A stretch of 64,000 nucleotides of DNA from Coptis chinensis. Lineage: Eukaryota > Streptophyta > Magnoliopsida > Ranunculales > Ranunculaceae. Below, piece after piece: positions 58,423-64,000 of the stretch. Under the pieces are notes generated by a model that saw nothing but the letters and a program-made list of their open reading frames with translations, was not told where the DNA came from and made no database searches. The translations under genes and the position numbers were made by a program. The DNA is taken from assembly GCA_015680905.1 (NCBI GenBank), contig CM027380.1, positions 36,882,001 through 36,946,000 on the forward strand, written 5' to 3'. Numbering within the stretch: the first letter of the stretch is position 1; each line of letters starts with the position of its first letter.

Positions 58423-60006
58423 AATTCTGCAAACAAGTAGATTGAATTACTGGCTACATGAACCAAGAGAAAACTCTATACGCGACAAGTGAAATTAGCT
58501 GTGTAGATTAAACTAATACCAAGGCAAACAATGTTCAGCTTTAAATCTCAACATATCCCATTTCAAATTCCTAACAAACTAATAGCTTAAGCAATTGTAC
58601 CTTTCACACGAAAGGAGAAGCATTGATATAACGTTTGAGAAGAAAAGTTTTACCTTTATTTGGTTTTTTGAGTTCGTCTGCTGCAGAAGATAAATTTGAG
58701 GAGTAATCTGAAATAAAAAGAGGGGCCAAAAGTCCAAAACAGAAGTTGGGAGGAAAAAACAAAAGGAAATTGAAACGAAATTTTGGAGCCAAAAAGAAGT
58801 TGGGCTTTTTTTTGTTGATTCTGAATTTTTTTTATTTTTGGAAAAAGTAAAATGACTGAAATCTCCTTGTGTATTCTGTTCAGTAAATAAATGGTCATAC
58901 GCACTGTAGTCAAGGCACAAGAAAGCGTGTGTTAGGTGCAAGGCGCGGAAAAGCGTTTTTTTGTGCCTCGCCTCAGCCCAGGCGCGGATACTAACATGAG
59001 GCGTGCGCTTTTAGTTTAGGCACGAGGCGCACAAGGCGCGCGCCTTATTAACTTTTACAGTTTTTTCATTTTTTTTATGATTTTTGCTATTTGTGATACA
59101 TTTACACTCAATCCAATTGTTGTATGGTACAATAAATTTTACAAATTTAGTAAGTTTTATTTTGGAATATACTCTAAACTTAATTTTAACTAGTTTTTGT
59201 TAAGTTGTATGGATTGAGAGAAAACAAAAAGATGAATTAAATGAAGTTTTATAGGATTTTAAAATTTGAATCACGTGTTCTATTTCATAAAGAACTCATT
59301 TGGCTCAATTCGATTGGTTCATTATTTTAGCTTATTGAAGTTGAACTAGATTGTTTTGAGAGATACGAGTTTTATTTTGCTTTTTACTTATTGCTTAAAA
59401 ATTTTATTTTAAATGACTACAATGGTTTCATGTTTACAATCACATAAAATTAATTTTAAAATTTGGCTAAGTAATTTAATGATAATTAATGTCATATTTA
59501 ATGTTTATTTTATTTTTTATTTGATATATCTATTTTTTTATTACCATGTGGCGCGTTAGTTGAAATATACAAATCCTCTGTGTAAACTCAGCTATCTGTA
59601 TACTCCTTGAGCGTGCAGAGATTTGGGGTTGGCATAATAATATTAATGGTGCATAACAACATGGATTCTTGGAAGTATCTTGGGATCCACGTCCGAATCT
59701 CGAGTTTTAGACTTGTCAAGAAGTTCCAAACTCAAGTATAGTTTATTGACTTTATTCAACCTAAAATGGTTACAGGTGGTACAGTAATCCGTTTGTTTTA
59801 TCTGTCTACCAAGACTCAAGAGATTGTCCTATTGATGCATCTCTAGATGTCTAATGGTTTGGAATGTGGTGTCTTGGATCTCTAGAGCATACTCGATACT
59901 TGGTCCTTATATATCAATTGCAGTTGTATGCTTCCGCAAGTCGAAGAATTTTTGCTTAAGAGTATGAACTCAATTAGTGATATGAAACTTGATCTATTTT
60001 CTGCAG
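58423..60006. other. Upstream region of RanGAP and repeat-rich spacer
   Basis: 58423-58450 may be the spliced leader of RanGAP (cttatttgcagaattATG on the - strand would need an intron). At about 58916-59045 lies a GC-rich block of iterated aggcgc/gcgcctt motifs in AT-rich DNA, typical of a MITE end; borders were not found. The rest to 60006 is AT-rich with no exon I recognise. Confidence 0.45.
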
Positions 60007-60360
60007 GAAATGAAAGACAACAGATGTTGCAGGAGATAATGCGTAGAGGTACAAAACCGCTTGGAACTGATGTGTCAAGTGAGAGAGAAATCAACCGCCT
60101 TGCAGCCCGATCAGAGGAGGAGTACTGGCTCTTTGAGAAAATGGATGAGGAGAGACGGCGAAGAGAGAACTATCAATCAAGGCTAATTGAGGAACATGAG
60201 GTACCTGATTGGGTATATCCTTCCAAAGAAGAGGTGGACAAGGATTTGAATGCAGATGGTAGTGTCACAGGAAAGCAACGTGTCTTATGCTGACACCATG
60301 AGTGAGAAGCAGTGGTTGATGGCTGTGGAAATAGAGAAGACTAGTCAATATATACACTAA
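60007..60360 (+). pseudogene. Orphan exon of a CHR12/CHR23 (MINU)-type SNF2 chromatin remodeller
   Basis: After the acceptor ttttctgcag (60006), the exon reads [60 protein letters not shown] and [13 protein letters not shown]. This is the post-helicase (SnAC-like) segment of MINU-type remodellers. After SVTGKQ the frame is broken by an indel: the read frame stops at 60293, while the shifted frame gives [15 protein letters not shown], matching the next part of the family. No ATPase exons lie upstream in the window, so this is an isolated fragment, probably non-functional. Confidence 0.8.
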
Positions 60361-60420
60361 TACACCTACTAAAAGCAAGAGGAGAGAACATCTTCCTGCA
60401 GAAGCCAATGAATTAACCAG

Positions 60421-60850
60421 AAATGTTCTCACCATTTTTACTGGAAGTTTTGGTCTACCAAAGAATAATACATAGTATATAACATCTATTATTTGAAATG
60501 CTACATACCATATACTATCATTTTGAGCATCATTATCACTTGGTTCTCACTATTCTTACTGGAAGTTTTGGTCTGCCAAAGTAAGGATAATACATAGTAT
60601 ATAACATCTATTATTTGGAATATTATATATCATATATCTTTTTTTTAGCACCATTATTACTTGGTTCTCATCATTCTTACTGAAAATTTTGGTCTGCCAA
60701 AGTAAGAATGATACGTACTATATAATATCCATTATTTGGAATACTACATATCATATATCATCATGTTGAGCACCATTATCACTTGGTTCTCACCATTATT
60801 ATTGGAAGTTTTGATCTGCAAAAGTAAGGATGATACATACAATGTAGCAT
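60421..60850 (+). repeat. Tandem array of about 120 bp, four copies
   Basis: The unit contains ttggttctcac, actggaagttttggtct, gataatacatagtatataac and catatatcat. The core ctggaagtttt (or variant) recurs at about 60441, 60559, 60680 and 60802, giving spacings of 118-122 bp. Copies differ by several substitutions each. It follows the SNF2 fragment directly. Confidence 0.88.
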
Positions 60851-61826
60851 ACTGTAATGTTTAATATTTCGCACTTGGTTTATTATGGATTATGAACAAA
60901 ACTCTGGACTTTATGAGGAAACTATGCACTATTTTTTATTTTATTTTTTCTGAATGAGAACTCCATTCTGACATCAGCACTTAACTTGTCAATGTCGATA
61001 GAGTTAGATGAGTTTCAAGATGAGTGATCATAAATATTTGCTGCATGGCTAATGGTCTGATGTCTTACATATGTAGTTATCCATTTTACAAGCCTGCACA
61101 CTGTAGATTTTGACATCTTTTTTTTGTCAAGTGAGTTCAGAATTGTATTAAGTATGGGAAAAGGAGTAGGAGATTACAAGAATTAAAGTGTAAAATAAAG
61201 AATATAAATAAAGAAAGGGAAAAAGATGGCAGTATACATTGATGAAGTGAGATTGTAACCCGTAGGCCTCCAATATATCGTTGCATCGGGTACCACTTCG
61301 ATTCAATCAAATCTAAAATAAGCGCTAGTGTAAGCCTCCCATTTATATAGTCATGGAGGCTTACCATGATACATAAAGGGGGACTCAGAAGACATAGTTG
61401 TTGCTCAACAAACTCTTTTCATTAGTAAATAATTTCATTATCTGACATTAGTTTACAACCAACCAACCAAGATACAACTTCAAACGTTTACAAAACCAAC
61501 AAAATAAAACCCAACACCATGCCGGAAAATCGTTTCACGTCTAGCTTATCCATCCATCCAGCCATCATAGTCTCGTTCTATTAAGTTCAATCTATAAAAA
61601 AGAAAAACAAAACAAAAACAGATAGTAGTTAGGTTCAATAGACCATAAAGCGACAAAATTTAATATAGTACAGTGTGCAAGTACGCTACATAAGGGCTAC
61701 TAGTTCAAATGGAAGAACCTCAAATATATTCTTCCAAGGTATTGAAATAAGTGATCATATACAAACGAAAAATATAGCAGTAATGTCATGACCCAAATTT
61801 CAAAATGACTGAATACCAAAGACACC
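60851..61826. other. Spacer without a recognised gene
   Basis: AT-rich. The - strand frames at 61137-61367 and 61700-61994 have no recognisable domain. At 61787 tgtcatgacccaaatttc resembles LTR starts of the kind seen in element IV (TGTCACAGCCCGAATTTC), but no partner was found. Confidence 0.4.
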
Positions 61827-62110
61827 ACTACACCATAACAGACTATTACTAACGGCAGAAAACCATTGCGAATAATTATTGCAACACTTAAAAAGCATTG
61901 CAAATAGGACGTGTAAAGTGTTGGAAATATTTGCAACTGTTAAAAAGCGTTGCAAACCAAATTTTCCAACGGTTATTAACCGTTGCAAATTCATAATTAC
62001 TAACGGTTAAAAAACGTTACATATTTTGATTTGTAACGATTATTGATAAATGCTTTAAATTTTATTTTTTTGCTTTGCAACGGTTTACAACTATTACTAA
62101 TGTATTGATA
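61827..62110 (+). mobile_element. Possible CACTA-type transposon end
   Basis: Starts CACTACACCATAACAG. It is followed by clustered sub-terminal motifs in both orientations (ttgcaac, gcgttgcaaa, aacggttattaaccgttgc), which is the usual look of a CACTA element terminus. The matching right end (..TGTAGTG) is not seen before the window ends, so it is a solo or truncated end. Tentative. Confidence 0.45.
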
Positions 62111-63296
62111 TGGTTAAAAAAATTATTTTAATTTTTTTCCTGCCCTGAACCTCCTGGTTTCATATAGAAGCAAATAAAATTAACAATGCTTTTTCATACT
62201 ATTTGACAAGTAAAATAAATACAATCAAACGCCTGAAAAAAAAATATTATATTCATTGAACCATATATATAACTTCAAAAAAGTTTTGAGGGTTACAAAT
62301 TCAGATTTACTAAGGGTTACAAATTTCTATACAATTTTCCAAACAATCCCGAATCTTCAAAATACAATAACAAGCTTTAGTGACAATGGCTTCACTCAAT
62401 AATTTCCTAGTGCCGCTCCACAAAGCCTCTAATTCCAAAAAAATCACAAAACAAATAATGAACTCAGAAAAACAATCATACTAATTAAATCAATCAATTA
62501 ACAAACTATCAACAATGACTCCACATAAATGCTACCCAAAAAATAAAAATTACGAGAAAACTAACCTACCCCTAACTTCGGATATGATTTTACCACCGAA
62601 TCCAAAGAATAAGTTCCCATGCATAGTTGACGTTCTATAACCTCACTCAAGGGTCAAGCCCTGACCTTGGGAACCCTGCTACTTGCTCTATAAAAGAAAA
62701 AAAGAAAGATATAAGGAAACATGTCCTAAGAGTCAAGCAAGACTGTGTCACGCAGAAACAACAGTATGGCTCATCCCACCCTGACGGCCAACCTTTCCAT
62801 TTCCAACATTGTGCTAAACCCATTGATAGCCATCACCACCACGTCCTGATTGGTGGCTCAAGAATAGCCATCAACATTGTGAATTAAAATTTATATAGAA
62901 AAAGTAGGAAGGACTAAAAATAGGAAGTATAAAAACACATCAAGATAATGCCTTACTGTTCAAAATATATTAATATAGTGATAAATGGAGAAACATTATT
63001 TGTGCTAACAATCCTAATATTTGGGGTATTTCGAGGATCATAATGAAATTAAAAGTAAACTCACAAGACCTCTGGCTACACAATTAAAGAACAGTCAAGT
63101 CTAATAGAGTCAACAATCCTTCACTAATTTGAAGCATGAAATTTAGAGCATCATATATACATCATAATTGTTGATAGAAAAAAAAAAATCTCCGTGAGGT
63201 CAATGTTCATTAAAAGGTCTTATGACTTCATGGTTAAAACCTCGATCGACCGAACCATAAATACTTCAAGATAGTGTATGACAGTTGATAGTTTAC
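62111..63296. other. Spacer without a recognised gene
   Basis: AT-rich. The + frame at 62627-62887 (HPDGQPFHFQHCAKPIDSHH) and its - strand complement have no domain I recognise. If the - strand RNA methyltransferase relic extended further, its later exons would be here, but none were found. Confidence 0.4.
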
Positions 63297-63640
63297 CTCA
63301 TTTAAGCATTTGTGCTTCTAAAACAGATTTTAGATTCAACATTGGCTCGCCCATTCCCATAAAGACAACATTTGAAACCCTATGCTTAAAGAGCTCTTCT
63401 AGACTTAAGACTGAATAAATAAAACAAGATATGCAAATGTGATATAGAGTAATCGATCATAAACAAAGTTTCTAAAAGAAAATTCGTCAAAGCGAACCCA
63501 CAAGATGACCTCCTTTCAACAATTTCATGCCGCTTTAGATTCCTCGAGTATCCTCCCTTGCCAAGAAGACGTAATGAGCAACGAATTGGAAGCCAACCTT
63601 GAAGTAACTTTACCATTCACTACAACGGACAAATGCACTA
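63297..63640 (-). pseudogene. Radical-SAM RlmN/Cfr-like RNA methyltransferase relic
   Basis: The - strand reads GWLPIRCSLRLLGKGGYSRN and LKRHEIVE (about 63518-63610), then after a gap [20 protein letters not shown] and LNLKSVLEA (about 63312-63402), ending at a donor GTAAAC (63296). Intact relatives have the radical-SAM cysteines in a GCPLRCSFCATGKGG-like stretch. Here the first and third cysteines are replaced, so no 4Fe-4S cluster could form. Two bases are missing after LEA, which shifts the frame. The family methylates adenine in rRNA/tRNA; plant copies are organellar. This is a decayed fragment. Confidence 0.75.
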
Positions 63641-63733
63641 AGCTGGAAACATAGTCCAAAAAGACTGTGAACAGAATGTCAAGGGTAATTCAAAATTATT
63701 TATGGTTTGATGTGCAACCATTACGAGTAACCC

Positions 63734-63940
63734 CGCTACACAATATTGAGTTACTGATCTCTTTAAAAACAGGCTTGCCCATACATTTTTACCATCAAAT
63801 GTTTTGCCGGTGCCGACTAGCAAAGTCGGTAAAACCTTTGGGCGATGATACTAGAGGTCTGGGGCTCGAACCCCGCCAGCATCAAAGAGTTACTGATCTC
63901 ATTTAAAAACAGGCTTGCCAACCAAAAAAAAAAAAAAAAA
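63734..63940 (+). mobile_element. tRNA-derived SINE with dimer-like structure
   Basis: Flanked by a perfect 14-bp target duplication ATTACGAGTAACCC (63720-63733 and 63941-63954) and ending in an 18-base poly(A). A tRNA-like head holds box A-like tagcaaagtcggtaaaac (about 63818-63835) and box B-like ggctcgaacccc (about 63862-63873). The segment gagttactgatctc...aaaaacaggcttgcc occurs twice, before the head (63750) and after it (63888). So a 5'-truncated unit seems joined to a full one. No protein is encoded. Confidence 0.85.
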
Positions 63941-64000
63941 ATTACGAGTAACCCTACCTTAGATTTCAGTCCAAAGAAGTTGTGGGCCGCAACATTACAT

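Noticed and set aside
61787..61826. LTR-like start tgtcatgacccaaatttc
   Set aside because: No second copy, primer-binding site or coding region nearby.
63806..63880. Possible tRNA gene (box A-like and box B-like motifs)
   Set aside because: No complete cloverleaf can be paired, and it lies within a poly(A)-tailed insertion with a 14-bp TSD, so it is a SINE head.

Overview
The window is nuclear DNA of a flowering plant, most likely a eudicot. The evidence is spliceosomal GT-AG introns, plant-type genes (PPi-dependent phosphofructokinase beta subunit, chloroplast CSP41a, a WPP-domain RanGAP) and several nested LTR retrotransposons. No prokaryotic operon, CRISPR array or rRNA gene is visible. 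The species cannot be named from the sequence.

Layout. (1) 711-3497, + strand: the last three coding exons of PFP-beta; the intron after the first of them carries a Pack-MULE-like element (779-2633) with ~300-bp inverted repeats around ABCC transporter fragments. (2) 5701-24706, + strand: a plant coiled-coil protein gene whose introns hold a 9.6-kb Ty3/gypsy Tat element (5786-15389, TSD GTACC) and a 7.2-kb Ty1/copia element (17232-24431). The exons carry frameshifts, including a 7-bp tandem duplication. (3) 25241-27000, - strand: 3' exons of CSP41a with a frameshift. (4) 27503-28363: a hAT-like element with an exact 8-bp TSD. (5) 29195-30678, - strand: a broken, unrecognised coiled-coil gene. 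(6) 31330-36089, - strand: six exons of a SPOUT1/C9orf114-type RNA methyltransferase, split by a 1.5-kb non-autonomous LTR element (34498-36019). (7) 38078-58422, - strand: a RanGAP pseudogene whose coding exon is split by an 18.5-kb Tat element (38623-57156, TSD GCACC). That Tat element is itself interrupted in its second RNase H domain by a 6.4-kb LTR element that has gag but no pol (43407-49850, TSD TTAAT). (8) 60007-60360, + strand: an orphan SNF2-remodeller exon of CHR12/CHR23 (MINU) type. (9) 63297-63640, - strand: remnants of a radical-SAM RlmN-like RNA methyltransferase. (10) 63734-63940: a dimer-like tRNA-derived SINE with a poly(A) tail and a 14-bp TSD.

How it fits together. Nearly every host gene here is partial or carries lesions, so the window reads as a decaying gene block, for example a fractionating duplicate segment, swollen by retrotransposons. 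The host gene parts are conserved housekeeping genes that probably have intact copies elsewhere.

The most interesting signal lies in the two Tat elements. Both carry spliced, antisense, non-retroviral genes between pol and the 3' LTR. By eye their proteins share a domain with a GNxWRL core. The larger element appears to hold a second, shorter copy with its own TATA box and a spliced leader.
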